From: Pedobacter rhodius
GTDB taxonomy: Bacteria; Bacteroidota; Bacteroidia; Sphingobacteriales; Sphingobacteriaceae
Direction: 5' to 3'
Assembly (NCBI RefSeq): GCF_027213645.1
Contig: NZ_JAPWGL010000001.1
Span: 930,001 to 994,000, forward strand
Length of the DNA stretch: 64,000 nt
The notes beneath the pieces were generated by a model. It was given only the letters and a program-made list of their open reading frames with translations, searched no databases and was not told where the DNA came from. Both the position numbers and the translations under genes were made by a program. Positions 26,781 to 35,927 of the stretch are shown here, piece by piece (the stretch's first letter is position 1; the number at the start of each line of letters is the position of its first letter).

Positions 26781-28233
26781 CTACCATTAGGACACATCTT
26801 AAGTTTTAAACGCGGCGAGTTTCCATCCTTGAAAGATATCCTCAAATTTATCTAATCCTCTTTTTATGATGATAGGACCCGCTGGCTGTGATTTAACATT
26901 TCCCTTCCACCCCCCAAGTCTTGCGATAATCCAGCTTGCCCAGGAGAGTTTATTTTTTGGGTATGGATTACTTGTTTTGATTGTTTTAGGCAAATGATTT
27001 TTTTCAATGGCTTCCAGACAGTTAATTTCCTGCTCATCAAACACTTCACTAAGTTCCTGACAATCTTCTTTTCCATAAGCCAAATAAAGCTGCATTACCC
27101 TCAATGCCGCATTTAACACCATCAAAAATAGTTTTCTGATTGCCCATCCTGTTTCTAACTGACTCTCCTCTATCTGAAAACCCTGTTTCTTTAGTATCCG
27201 AAACAACTGCTCTATATACCATCGCTGTGTGTAGCGGTAGATTATATTCAGGGCTTCCTCTAAACTTAAGGTAGGCTGATCTGTTAACAGTCTCCAGCAT
27301 ACGCTATCTTTAGCATCATTGTTCTTTTCCCTTGCCTCTATGACGTATAGTTCTTTTTCTTCAGCTATCTCTTTGCCAACACCGTTGGTTGGCTTTTTAA
27401 TGCTTACCTTTTGACACCTCACCTCCATTTCTGCAGTTCTTTTGGTTTTATCTTTACGCAGGTCGGCCGGTAAGGTTAGTAAGTATTCGCCCAGTACCGG
27501 GGACTCCTTTAATACCGAATGTAATCTGGAACCATCGGCCAATCTTCGGTTATCCCTGCTGCGAATGATCAAACTGGTACGATAATCCGGGATTAGGCAG
27601 AACTGCTCATAGATATCTCCCTCTCTATCCTGAATAATAGTGATATGGCTCGCTTCTGATAAAATAGCTTTGGCTTTATTACCCGCTTTAATCCATTTGA
27701 AAGATTCCTTTTCTTCCAGCGGTTCTCTTTTATAAACCTTGGTGGTATTATTTGACTTGTCTTTTGTACGATGCCATAACTGGAGGTCACAAAAGCCTAA
27801 TATAGCTTCACTGCTGGCATCGAGTACCAAACTCACATGAGAAAGAAACCCTAAGCCTGTTTTATTTCCAACTAAACCCAGGCCGCTTGAGGGCTTAATG
27901 TTATTGGCATTCTTACTTAAACCGAAAGAACTGCTGTCCTGAATGACCAATACATCTTTACCTACAGTGTTTCTAGCACAACGCTGTATCATTTCCCTAA
28001 TTAAATCCGACTCGTTAACTGATTCATTACACAAAAAACGATAAAAACCTTTCTGCTCTGCTTCGTTTTTTGTAGCGGAATGAATGACGGAGCTTCTGCT
28101 TTGAAGCAGCGATGAAGATATCAGCTCGGCTCGGCGCTCTAACCGTTTATCACCCAAAAGACCATCAAAATCCGGTTTATGTACTATACGCTCCATTCTT
28201 CAAAGATATTCTTTATTTGTGTCCTAATGGTAG
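26781..28233. mobile_element. Complete IS4-family insertion sequence (1453 bp)
   Basis: Perfect 16-bp terminal inverted repeats CTACCATTAGGACACA (26781-26796) and its complement (28218-28233), enclosing one transposase gene on the minus strand. A 9-bp direct repeat CTACAGTAG flanks it at 26772-26780 and 28234-28242, the target duplication size known for IS50-like IS4 elements. The flanks joined together read CCTGC-CTACAGTAG-ACAGG, a quasi-palindrome, so the IS landed in a hairpin repeat. Intact ends, duplication and gene suggest a recent insertion. Confidence 0.95.
26799..28196 (-). CDS. IS4-family (IS50-like) transposase
   Basis: 465 aa DDE transposase, full length for the group. Catalytic blocks visible: VIQDSSSFGLSK (first Asp), IIQDREGDIYEQF (second Asp), and YTQRWYIEQLFRILKKQGF with the Y-R-E-K signature around the catalytic Glu. 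The N-terminal LGDKRLERRAELISSSLLQ and NEAEQKGFYRFLCNE are the typical Tn5-like DNA-binding region. The stop lies close to the left end of the element and the start 22 bp inside the right inverted repeat. No stop or frameshift, so probably active. Confidence 0.95.
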   Translation of the reverse strand: MERIVHKPDFDGLLGDKRLERRAELISSSLLQSRSSVIHSATKNEAEQKGFYRFLCNESVNESDLIREMIQRCARNTVGKDVLVIQDSSSFGLSKNANNIKPSSGLGLVGNKTGLGFLSHVSLVLDASSEAILGFCDLQLWHRTKDKSNNTTKVYKREPLEEKESFKWIKAGNKAKAILSEASHITIIQDREGDIYEQFCLIPDYRTSLIIRSRDNRRLADGSRLHSVLKESPVLGEYLLTLPADLRKDKTKRTAEMEVRCQKVSIKKPTNGVGKEIAEEKELYVIEAREKNNDAKDSVCWRLLTDQPTLSLEEALNIIYRYTQRWYIEQLFRILKKQGFQIEESQLETGWAIRKLFLMVLNAALRVMQLYLAYGKEDCQELSEVFDEQEINCLEAIEKNHLPKTIKTSNPYPKNKLSWASWIIARLGGWKGNVKSQPAGPIIIKRGLDKFEDIFQGWKLAAFKT

Positions 28234-28242
28234 CTACAGTAG
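28234..28242. repeat. Target site duplication, right copy
   Basis: CTACAGTAG, identical to 26772-26780. Downstream to 28310 only remnants of the hairpin repeat array follow (ACAGGCGCGGGAAGACGG). Confidence 0.9.
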
Positions 28243-28310
28243 ACAGGCGCGGGAAGACGGATCGAATTGGGAAAGACGGTCTGAGCGCAAGACAGGGCAA
28301 TGAAGTCTTT

Positions 28311-30395
28311 TTAAAAAAGCTCACTCGTTCCCAGGTAACCATTAACCGATTTTAAAATTTCGCTACCTATTTCTACTGCATTTCCAATACCGACACCTTT
28401 TATCGCGGCAAGCTGATCGGTCGTTTTAGGTAATTTTGTAGCAATTAGAAGAATTGCCTGTTCAGAAAGTACCTTATGTTCCGGAACATTCCTTTTCTCA
28501 CTGATGATTTTTCTTATTCTTAAAAGTTCATTGAATAATTGTAGGTTGGAAATTTCTTTCGGATCAATAACAACCTTTGGTTTCCTGCCGGTTTGTACCG
28601 GCTCGTATCTGCTGCCTGCTTTATGATAAGCTTTTGTGTATTCGTTGATGTTAAATTCTGCCCAGGATAATTTGAGTAAGGATAGTTTTAGGGCTAAATC
28701 ATTTATTAAATCACTTATCCGGTTCAATATCTTTTCTGATTTTTCATCAATGTAAACGTTCAACTCATTGAATTTATCTGCCTCGTTTAATACCATTTCA
28801 AGTTTTGGAATGAAGTATTTTGAGGCCTTGCTTAGCCGGTCGATAAATTCAGCCTCATCTTTTACAGCTTTGGTTTTTGATAAACCCGTAAATTCTTTTT
28901 TAATAAATCTGCCTGCAATACCAATAATTTCATCTTCCAAAACTTTGGTTATTTTATCAACAATTTCATGGAACGCCGTGTTTCCGGGATTGTTACCGAA
29001 ACTCGATTTCTTTAACACGAGCCAGTTTTTCTGTATGGCCGTAAAATCAAGTAAATCATGAATCAAAGTCCATTCGTAATTTTTCGAGGCATTTGCTAAA
29101 GCAGCTGCATCCGGTTTTGAAACAACGGCATCTTTTGTAAACCGGATCACCCGTTCATCTGTAATTACATTCTCTGCTGTAATGGGCGATTTCAAAATTA
29201 AACCTTCCAGGCTTCTGCAGCGACTTAACGCAACATAGGCCTGGCCGTGCGTAAAAGATGAACTCACATCTACAATGGCATTATCAAATGTTAGGCCCTG
29301 GCTTTTATGAACCGTTATTGCCCAGGCTAATTTAAACGGATATTGCGAAAATGAACCGGTGTTTACTTCCGTAATTTTATTATCTGAAGGATTTAAGTTG
29401 TATTTAATGTTTTGCCATTCTTCCCGTTCAACCGCTAATTCTGTATGATCATCGCTAAATTTTACCTTAATACCCTCGTTTTTTATTTCCGTAATCACCC
29501 CTGCTTTACCGTTATAATAAAGCTTTTTGCCCGATGAATCATTTTTAAGGAACATCACTCTTGCCCCAACTTTTAATTCTAACACCTCATCAACGGGATA
29601 AGCATCTTTAGGGAAATCGCCGGTAATTTTGGCACCAAACTGATGAAGTTCACCATCCAGCTTTTCTAAATATTCCTGGTTAATTTGGGTAACCAGATTA
29701 TTGTGCGTGGTTAAAGTGATGTAATCTTCTTTTTGAATCTCAGCCAAACTAACTTCATTACGCTTATTTAATTCGAGCAATAATTCTGCTGAGAGATTAT
29801 TTTCTCTGATCCCATTCAAAATTTCCAGGAATGTCGGATCCGATTGCCTGTAAACTTTATCGAGCTGGAAAGTTGTAAGCGGATTTGAACGAATAACCAG
29901 GCTGTCGAAAAAATAAGGACTATTGTAGTAAGTTTTTAAAATGTGCCAGGCGTCATGAGCAATTGGCGAAAGCTGGTACAAATCGCCAATCATTAAAACC
30001 TGAACACCACCAAAAGGCAATTGTGATGATTTTACATTTTTTAGTGCGTCATCAATAAAATCCAGTATATCTGCCCGAACCATACTGATTTCATCCACAA
30101 TTAAAAGCTCAAGGCACTTTAATAACTTAATTTTCTCTGATGAATATTTAATCGGCTCTGCTAAATGATTTGGAATAAGTGGCCCAAACGGAATCTGGAA
30201 GAAGGAGTGAAGCGTAACGCCTCCTGCATTTATAGCGGCTACAGCAGTTGGCGCAACAACAGCATAGTTTTTTTTTGTTGTTTCCCTGATGTGCCGCAAC
30301 AAAGTTGTCTTGCCTGTTCCTGCTTTTCCGGTAAGAAAAATAGATTGATTGGTAGATTTAAGGAAATCGAGAATAAGCTGATGTTCGTGGGCCAA
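28311..30395 (-). CDS. Pif1/RecD2-like superfamily 1 helicase with C-terminal HRDC-like domain
   Basis: 694 aa. Walker A is FLTGKAGTGKTTLLRHI (about residues 20-35), Walker B LLIVDEISMV, and motif VI TVHKSQGLTFDNAIVD ... YVALSRCRSLEGLIL, an SF1 helicase core of the Pif1/Dda kind. The middle has AVVAPTAVAAINAGGVTLHSFF typical of Pif1-like enzymes. The last ~90 residues (NLQLFNELLRIRKIISEKRN ... IKGVGIGNAVEIGSEIL) resemble an HRDC nucleic-acid binding domain. This domain set is widespread in Bacteroidota as a housekeeping DNA repair or replication helicase. Transcribed toward the insertion sequence. Confidence 0.92.
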   Translation of the reverse strand: MAHEHQLILDFLKSTNQSIFLTGKAGTGKTTLLRHIRETTKKNYAVVAPTAVAAINAGGVTLHSFFQIPFGPLIPNHLAEPIKYSSEKIKLLKCLELLIVDEISMVRADILDFIDDALKNVKSSQLPFGGVQVLMIGDLYQLSPIAHDAWHILKTYYNSPYFFDSLVIRSNPLTTFQLDKVYRQSDPTFLEILNGIRENNLSAELLLELNKRNEVSLAEIQKEDYITLTTHNNLVTQINQEYLEKLDGELHQFGAKITGDFPKDAYPVDEVLELKVGARVMFLKNDSSGKKLYYNGKAGVITEIKNEGIKVKFSDDHTELAVEREEWQNIKYNLNPSDNKITEVNTGSFSQYPFKLAWAITVHKSQGLTFDNAIVDVSSSFTHGQAYVALSRCRSLEGLILKSPITAENVITDERVIRFTKDAVVSKPDAAALANASKNYEWTLIHDLLDFTAIQKNWLVLKKSSFGNNPGNTAFHEIVDKITKVLEDEIIGIAGRFIKKEFTGLSKTKAVKDEAEFIDRLSKASKYFIPKLEMVLNEADKFNELNVYIDEKSEKILNRISDLINDLALKLSLLKLSWAEFNINEYTKAYHKAGSRYEPVQTGRKPKVVIDPKEISNLQLFNELLRIRKIISEKRNVPEHKVLSEQAILLIATKLPKTTDQLAAIKGVGIGNAVEIGSEILKSVNGYLGTSELF

Positions 30396-30591
30396 AGTAT
30401 ATTTTTTAAAGAGTTGAAAAGCACCTTAAGGTGATTCCATTTCAAAAATACAACGATTTTTTAAATGTTACTAAAAATGTTAGTATCTATTTGTAGATGC
30501 CTCGCGAAACGGTTTCAATTTAAAAATATTATATAATAAAGAACAACTTAAGGGTTTAACTTATTCTTTTTAGTGGTTGTTAATGAGGTTA

Positions 30592-30620
30592 TTGTGAAAA
30601 CTTAAACCGAATTACTTTCG
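30592..30620 (+). promoter_or_regulatory. Putative promoter for the double-glycine peptide gene
   Basis: TTG at 30592-30594 and TACTTTCG at 30613-30620 (one mismatch to TAnnTTTG) are separated by 18 bases, near the Bacteroidota spacing. The start would be about 85 bases before the peptide ATG. The rest of the gap 30396-30711 shows no gene. Confidence 0.4.
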
Positions 30621-30711
30621 TTTCTATACTAACACTACGCAAGTGGTGAATTATAAAAGGAGTAGCCGAAAACCTCAAATAGAGTAGGCATTATTAAAAT
30701 TAGAAAACGTT

Positions 30712-30945
30712 ATGAAACTTCAAGAGTTAAATTTAAACGAAATGAAAGAAATCAACGGTGGTGGTTTATTAGGTGGTAATGATTCAGCTAGTTCAGGCGG
30801 ATTATTAGGTTCAATTGGAATTGGTAATTTATTATCTTTTTCTAATGAAACACAAGATGGAGATGAATCGAGTAAAACCTCATTCTCTTTAGGTAATAAT
30901 ATTGGTGGAAGCCTTCAAGGTTTGTTCCAAAGTATTACTGGCTAA
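30712..30945 (+). CDS. Double-glycine leader secreted peptide (bacteriocin-like)
   Basis: 77 aa. The N-terminus MKLQELNLNEMKEINGG is a classic GG-type leader (hydrophobic L3/L6/L8/M11/I14 pattern, Gly16-Gly17), the type cut by C39 peptidase exporters. The predicted mature part is about 60 residues, rich in Gly, Ser, Leu and Asn, with GGLLGSIGIGNLLSF and a C-terminal NIGGSLQGLFQSITG; it has no Cys, so no lanthionine or disulfide is possible. A C39 ABC exporter and HlyD adaptor follow. It could be an antimicrobial or a signalling peptide. No immunity or modification gene is near. A second GG pair at residues 21-22 gives some doubt about the exact cut. Confidence 0.9.
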   Translation: MKLQELNLNEMKEINGGGLLGGNDSASSGGLLGSIGIGNLLSFSNETQDGDESSKTSFSLGNNIGGSLQGLFQSITG

Positions 30946-30968
30946 TTCGAATTTTAAATTCCAATTAT

Positions 30969-30998
30969 AAAAAAGACCCGATTTATCGGGTCTTTTTT
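30969..30998 (+). terminator. Intrinsic terminator after the peptide gene
   Basis: AAAAGACCCGA, loop TTTA, TCGGGTCTTTTTT: a GC stem with a run of six T, 23 bp after the peptide stop. It separates the peptide from its exporter genes and would give more peptide transcript than transporter transcript if read-through is partial, or makes the exporter use its own promoter. Confidence 0.93.
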
Positions 30999-31099
30999 GC
31001 TAAAACTAATGCATAAACGTTCTAAATTAAAGGAATGACAATTTTGTTCTTTTGTTTTTGCAAAACCAAATGGTCTTATTTTCGTATATAATTTTAGAT

Positions 31100-32305
31100 A
31101 TGGATAGCGAAAAATACATATTTCCGAAAGAAGTTATCGAAAATACAGCAGAATACCATTTTCATTCACATAACTCGAACACAAAAATAATATACCAGGT
31201 GCTTCTGGGTACACTTGTTTTAGCATTTATTTCCATGTTTATAATTAGGGTAGATGTGAATGTTAAAAGTGCTGGCTTGTTTAGGCCAACTGCAGAGCGT
31301 AACGAAATCAAACCATTAATTGCAGGCAGAGTAGATTCGTTATTCATTAAAGAGAATATGCATGTAAAGGCTGGGCAGGTGCTTCTTACCATACGAAAAG
31401 AAAATATAGAAAGTCAGGACGCTTTAAATCAATTTCAACAAACTGATGTTGAAGACCAGTTATTTGATTTGGGTTTGCTTATAAATGCCTACCGAAGAAA
31501 TGATTGGGCACAGAAATTACCTTTAAAATCAGGCGTTTATGGTCAGCAATATAGTTTATTTATGCAGAGGGTTACCGAAGCAAAAGCCAGATACCAGCTT
31601 GCTTTAAAGAATTTTGACCGTTATGCTTATTTGTATAAAAAAAAAGCTGTTTCTGCACTGGAATATGATGAGGTTAAATTAAAAAAAGATAATGTATTTA
31701 ATGAACTTTCTTTAATTGGAGAAGAACAGGGCAGTAAATGGCAAACAGAACTTAACCAGTTAAGTATTCAAAATCAACAGCTTGATACAAAAGATAAGCA
31801 ATATAATGAAGAAAAAGAATTTTACACCATAAGAGCACCATTAACCGGAACTGTTCAGGAACTTAAGGGGATTCAACCTGGGAGTTCAATTTCGGCAAAT
31901 GAAATTTTAGGAGAAATTTCTCCTGATTCGGGATTGATTGCCGAAACCTATGTGGCACCTAAAGACATCGGCTTATTAAAGATTGGAACCAAGGCAAGAT
32001 TTCAAATCGATGCTTATAATTACAATGAGTGGGGGATGGCAACAGGAAAAATCATTTCTATATCAAGCGATATTTTTATGCAGAATGACGCTCAGCCATT
32101 TTTTAAAGTCCGTTGTTTGTTAGATAAGAATAGCCTGAATCTTAAAAACGGCTACATTGGTAAAATAAAGAAAGGCATGACCTTACAAGCCAGATTTTTT
32201 GTAACCCGCAGAACTTTGTTCCAGCTCCTGTACGATAAGGCCGATGATTGGCTAAATCCAAATGTTATTCCGAAAACTAAAGAAACAACTTTGAGTAAAT
32301 TATGA
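31100..32305 (+). CDS. HlyD-family membrane fusion protein of a peptide exporter
   Basis: 401 aa from the ATG at 31100; a longer frame from TTG at 31052 is unlikely. One N-terminal membrane helix (LLGTLVLAFISMFIIRVDV) is followed by a lipoyl/barrel-sandwich hybrid motif (KPLIAGRVDSLFIKENMHVK), a coiled-coil stretch and the second half FYTIRAPLTGTVQELKGIQPG, then a beta-barrel end. Such adaptors link the C39 ABC exporter to an outer membrane channel so that the peptide reaches the outside. It overlaps the next gene by four bases (ATGA). No TolC-like gene is in the window. Confidence 0.93.
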   Translation: MDSEKYIFPKEVIENTAEYHFHSHNSNTKIIYQVLLGTLVLAFISMFIIRVDVNVKSAGLFRPTAERNEIKPLIAGRVDSLFIKENMHVKAGQVLLTIRKENIESQDALNQFQQTDVEDQLFDLGLLINAYRRNDWAQKLPLKSGVYGQQYSLFMQRVTEAKARYQLALKNFDRYAYLYKKKAVSALEYDEVKLKKDNVFNELSLIGEEQGSKWQTELNQLSIQNQQLDTKDKQYNEEKEFYTIRAPLTGTVQELKGIQPGSSISANEILGEISPDSGLIAETYVAPKDIGLLKIGTKARFQIDAYNYNEWGMATGKIISISSDIFMQNDAQPFFKVRCLLDKNSLNLKNGYIGKIKKGMTLQARFFVTRRTLFQLLYDKADDWLNPNVIPKTKETTLSKL

Positions 32306-34521
32306 AATCTGAGCGCAACTTCTTTGGTGATATTTTAGCAAAATTTAAAGCAAATAAAAAAGCTAAAAGAACGATAATTAAACAACACGATATAACCGAT
32401 TGTGGCGCAGCTTGTTTGGCTTCAATAGGTATTCATTATGGTCTCGATTTACCAATTGCCAGAATAAGGCAGTATGCATCTACAGATAAAAAGGGTACAA
32501 ATGTTTTAGGATTAATTGAGGCCGCAACCAGGTTAGGTTTTTCGGCAAAAGGTGTTAAAGCTGATTATGAAAATCTTTTTGGTATTCCATTACCTGTTAT
32601 TGCGCATGTTATACAAAATAATGTGCCGCATTATGTTGTTATATATGCTATTCATTCCGATTATATTGAAATAATGGATCCTGCTTATGGAGAAATGAAG
32701 CAGATTTCTCATAACGAATTCAGGCAAAAGTGGAGTGGTGTTTTACTAATGTTGCTTCCGGGCGATGATTTTACCGCTGGAACAGAGCGAATATCTTTGG
32801 AAAAGAGATTCATCTATCTTTTAATGCCTCATAAATCGATATTGATTCAAGTATTAATTGGCGCTGTTTTTTACACAATCCTAGGCTTATCAACTTCAAT
32901 CTTCCTTCAAAAAATTGTAGATAATGTGCTACCAGAAGGGAATACAAATTTGTTGAATTTGATGGGAACGGTGATGATAATTATTATTTTACTTCAAATT
33001 TTTATCAATTACGCAAAAACATTACTAACCATAAAAACCGGTCAACAAATTGATGCAAGGCTTATTTTGGGCTATTATAAGCATCTTTTAAAACTTCCGC
33101 AACAATTTTTTGATACGATGCGTGTCGGCGAAATTATTTCTAGAATGAATGATGCCGTTAAAATAAGAGCTTTTATAAACGATGTTTTAATAGGTTTTTC
33201 GGTTAATGTTTTTATTCTGATATTTTCATTTGTATTAATGTTTACTTATTACTGGAAACTGGCGTTGATTATGTTAACGGTTATTCCTTTGTATGCAATA
33301 ATTTATTACTTTTCCAACAAATTAAATCGCAGTACACAACGTAAGTTAATGGAGAAAAGTGCCGATCTGGAAAACCAGCTTGTAGAATCTGTAAATTCTG
33401 TTAGTACTATAAAACGATTTGGCCTGGAAAATTTTTCAAATCTGAAAACGGAAATTCGTTTTATCGATTTGTTGAAAACAGTTTATACTTCAGGAACTAA
33501 CTCACTTTTAATCGGAAATGCAAGCAGCTTTGTTTCGAGTATTTTTGCTGTCATTTTGCTTTGGGCGGGCGCAACTTTTGTAATCCAAAATTTAATAACA
33601 CCTGGAGAACTTTTATCATTTTATGCTATTATTGGTTATTTTACAGGCCCGGTAATTGGTTTAATTGGAATGAATAAAATTTTTCAGGATGCCAGGATTG
33701 CTGCAGACAGACTTTTTGAAATCATGGATTTGGAACGAGAAAAGACTGAAAACAAAACTGAACTTCTTCCTGACATGATTGGAGATATCGAATTTAAAAA
33801 TGTAAATTTCAGGTATGGCACCAGGGTAACTGTATTTGAAGATTTTAGCCTCAAAATAAAAAAAGGTGCAATCACTGCTGTAGTAGGTGAAAGTGGTTCG
33901 GGTAAAACAACTTTACTTTCATTGCTCCAAAATATATATCCTTTACAATCTGGTAATATTATAATTGGCGAATTTGATATTAATTATTTAACCAATGAAA
34001 GTTTAAGGAAACTTGTTGCAGTTGTACCTCAGGATGTTCATTTATTTGCAGGCAACGTAATTGATAATATTGCAATAGGAGATATGGAGCCTGATATGAA
34101 AAAGATAATTCATATTTGCGGACAGCTTAATATTCTTGATTTTATAGAGCATTTGCCACAGGGTTTTGAAACTTATTTAGGTGAAAATGCAACAAGCCTT
34201 TCGGGCGGACAAAGACAAAGACTTGCTATAGCGAGGGCTTTATACCGCGAACCCGAAATTTTAATTCTTGATGAAGCAACTTCTTCTTTGGATTCTACAT
34301 CTGAAGAATATATACACAATGCTGTCTCGGTTTTAAGGGCGAGTGGCAAAACAATCATTTTAATTGCTCATCGTTTAAGTACTGTTATTAATGCTGATAA
34401 AATTGTGGTATTAAGAAGGGGCGAGTTAATAGAAGAGGGAACCCATAAAGAATTGCTCAAGCAAAAAGGCATTTATACAGAAATGTGGATCAAACAATTT
34501 CCATTATTGGAGCATGTTTAG
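32302..34521 (+). CDS. Peptidase-C39 ABC exporter for double-glycine peptides
   Basis: 739 aa with three parts. Residues about 20-150 are the C39 leader peptidase: QHDITDCGAACLASIGIHYG with the oxyanion Gln and catalytic Cys, PHYVVIY with the His and IMDPAYG with the Asp. Residues about 165-470 are a six-helix ABC membrane domain. The C-terminal nucleotide-binding domain shows GESGSGKTT (Walker A), LSGGQRQRLAIARAL (signature) and ILILDEATSSLD (Walker B). All active residues are present, so it should cut and export the GG peptide encoded upstream. Convergent with the HAD gene, three bases apart. Confidence 0.96.
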   Translation: MKSERNFFGDILAKFKANKKAKRTIIKQHDITDCGAACLASIGIHYGLDLPIARIRQYASTDKKGTNVLGLIEAATRLGFSAKGVKADYENLFGIPLPVIAHVIQNNVPHYVVIYAIHSDYIEIMDPAYGEMKQISHNEFRQKWSGVLLMLLPGDDFTAGTERISLEKRFIYLLMPHKSILIQVLIGAVFYTILGLSTSIFLQKIVDNVLPEGNTNLLNLMGTVMIIIILLQIFINYAKTLLTIKTGQQIDARLILGYYKHLLKLPQQFFDTMRVGEIISRMNDAVKIRAFINDVLIGFSVNVFILIFSFVLMFTYYWKLALIMLTVIPLYAIIYYFSNKLNRSTQRKLMEKSADLENQLVESVNSVSTIKRFGLENFSNLKTEIRFIDLLKTVYTSGTNSLLIGNASSFVSSIFAVILLWAGATFVIQNLITPGELLSFYAIIGYFTGPVIGLIGMNKIFQDARIAADRLFEIMDLEREKTENKTELLPDMIGDIEFKNVNFRYGTRVTVFEDFSLKIKKGAITAVVGESGSGKTTLLSLLQNIYPLQSGNIIIGEFDINYLTNESLRKLVAVVPQDVHLFAGNVIDNIAIGDMEPDMKKIIHICGQLNILDFIEHLPQGFETYLGENATSLSGGQRQRLAIARALYREPEILILDEATSSLDSTSEEYIHNAVSVLRASGKTIILIAHRLSTVINADKIVVLRRGELIEEGTHKELLKQKGIYTEMWIKQFPLLEHV

Positions 34522-34524
34522 TTG

Positions 34525-35298
34525 TTACCACCAACTCAATGGAAACTTAATTTCATCAACAGAACTTGCAATTAAATCGGGTTTAAAAGCATAATGGCTC
34601 AATCTGTCTTTTGTAGAAATGCCTGACAGTACGAGAATGGTTTTGTAACCCATTTGTACACCACCCTGAATATCGGTTTCCATGGTATCGCCGATTACCG
34701 TCGTTTCAGAGGTTTCAAGGCCCAGAAACTTTCTTGCCGAACGCATCATAACCGGACTTGGTTTTCCGGTAACAAATGCTTTTCTACCGGTCGCTTCTTC
34801 AATCATTGCGGTTGTTGCAGCGATTCCTAAATTATTCCATCCCGGTTTTTTAGGCGATGGATCGCGATTGGTTGTTATAAATTTTGCGCCTGCCAATATC
34901 ATATCCACGGCACGCTGAACCATTTCCAGGGTAAAATTTCTGCCTTCGCCCAATACCACAAATTCAGGATCGGTATTTACAAGCGTAATTCCATTTTCAT
35001 GCAAACTGCTAAGTAAGCCACCCTCACCCAAAACATAGGCCGTACCATTCGGACTTTGGTCGCTAAGGAATTTACCGGTAGCCATTGCACTGGTATAAAC
35101 ATGTTTATCTTCCACTTTTATACCTAAACCTTTTAATTTTCGACGTACTTCTAAACTTGTTCGCTGACTATTATTCGTCATAAAGGCAAATGGAATGTCG
35201 TTTTTAATCAAATTATTGATAAACTTATCTGCACCGAAGATGAGTTCTTCACCGCTGTAAACCACGCCGTCCATATCAATTAAAAGTCCCTGTTTCAT
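34525..35298 (-). CDS. HAD-IIA sugar phosphatase (NagD-like)
   Basis: 257 aa. The HAD nucleophile motif is LLIDMDGVVY (Asp8 region), motif II FMTNNSQRT, motif III Lys in VTGKPSP and motif IV VIGDTMETDIQGG. The cap insertion has the C2 type of NagD/p-nitrophenyl phosphatases. The group removes phosphate from small sugar phosphates or nucleotides. It reads toward the exporter gene and has no obvious functional link with it. Normal length. Confidence 0.92.
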   Translation of the reverse strand: MKQGLLIDMDGVVYSGEELIFGADKFINNLIKNDIPFAFMTNNSQRTSLEVRRKLKGLGIKVEDKHVYTSAMATGKFLSDQSPNGTAYVLGEGGLLSSLHENGITLVNTDPEFVVLGEGRNFTLEMVQRAVDMILAGAKFITTNRDPSPKKPGWNNLGIAATTAMIEEATGRKAFVTGKPSPVMMRSARKFLGLETSETTVIGDTMETDIQGGVQMGYKTILVLSGISTKDRLSHYAFKPDLIASSVDEIKFPLSWW

Positions 35299-35407
35299 AA
35301 AAAAAAAGCTAAATAACGGTTAAACCCAAATATAAGATTTATATAATCGTTATTTATACACTTATTAATATGAAATGGTTAATTGTTCTTCCCGGGAAGG
35401 CGGAAAA

Positions 35408-35575
35408 TTACTCGCTGTATTTTCTTTTGGCGGCGTAAGATTGGTACCACAAATAAAATACCCAAACCAATAGCACAGTGCTGTATATCAGTTCAGGTTC
35501 ATAATAATCAGAACCTATTAGTATGATAACTGTGGAAATCAAAACCGTCAGAAAGAGATAGAAAAAATTTTTCAT
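35408..35575 (-). CDS. Small two-helix membrane protein
   Basis: 55 aa: MKNFFYLFLTVLISTVIILI, a short loop GSDYYEPE, then LIYSTVLLVWVFYLWYQSYA and a basic tail AAKRKYSE. The ATG is at 35575 and the TAA at 35408-35410. Two clear hydrophobic helices and a positively charged end make a real membrane protein plausible. A near-consensus -7 box (TATATTTA on the minus strand, 35607-35614) precedes it. No family recognised. The flanks 35299-35407 and 35576-35927 hold nothing else but a small palindrome TTGTATT/AATACAA at 35758-35774. Confidence 0.6.
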   Translation of the reverse strand: MKNFFYLFLTVLISTVIILIGSDYYEPELIYSTVLLVWVFYLWYQSYAAKRKYSE

Positions 35576-35927
35576 AACTTACTGATTTAATGGTTTTTGT
35601 ATATTGTAAATATAACATAAATCTGAAAGCTATCCAAATCTAATGTCGTTTTTCAGAAATTTTTAACTTTTTTAACAAATAATAGAAGATTTATTTTAAT
35701 AATCATAATTAATTACGTCGTTGTATGATTATTTTGATAAAATAGATATGAAGGGTCTTGTATTTTTAATACAAAATCAGGAAACGATAAGTTTTATGAG
35801 CAAAACAAGGTGAATGTTGCGGCGATAACCAGCCTATCTTGAAATATTTAACGATGTTATAGCTAAAGAGAAACATAAACAAGTTATTTAGCTAAATTTT
35901 TAAACGGTTTTATGAACGTTAAAAATA

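Noticed and set aside
26864..27790. Three smaller minus-strand frames inside the insertion sequence
   Set aside because: They are out-of-frame shadows of the intact transposase gene, not a programmed frameshift ORF pair.
31052..31099. Longer start (TTG) for the HlyD-like adaptor
   Set aside because: ATG at 31100 gives the normal adaptor N-terminus; the extension only adds uncharacteristic residues near the terminator.
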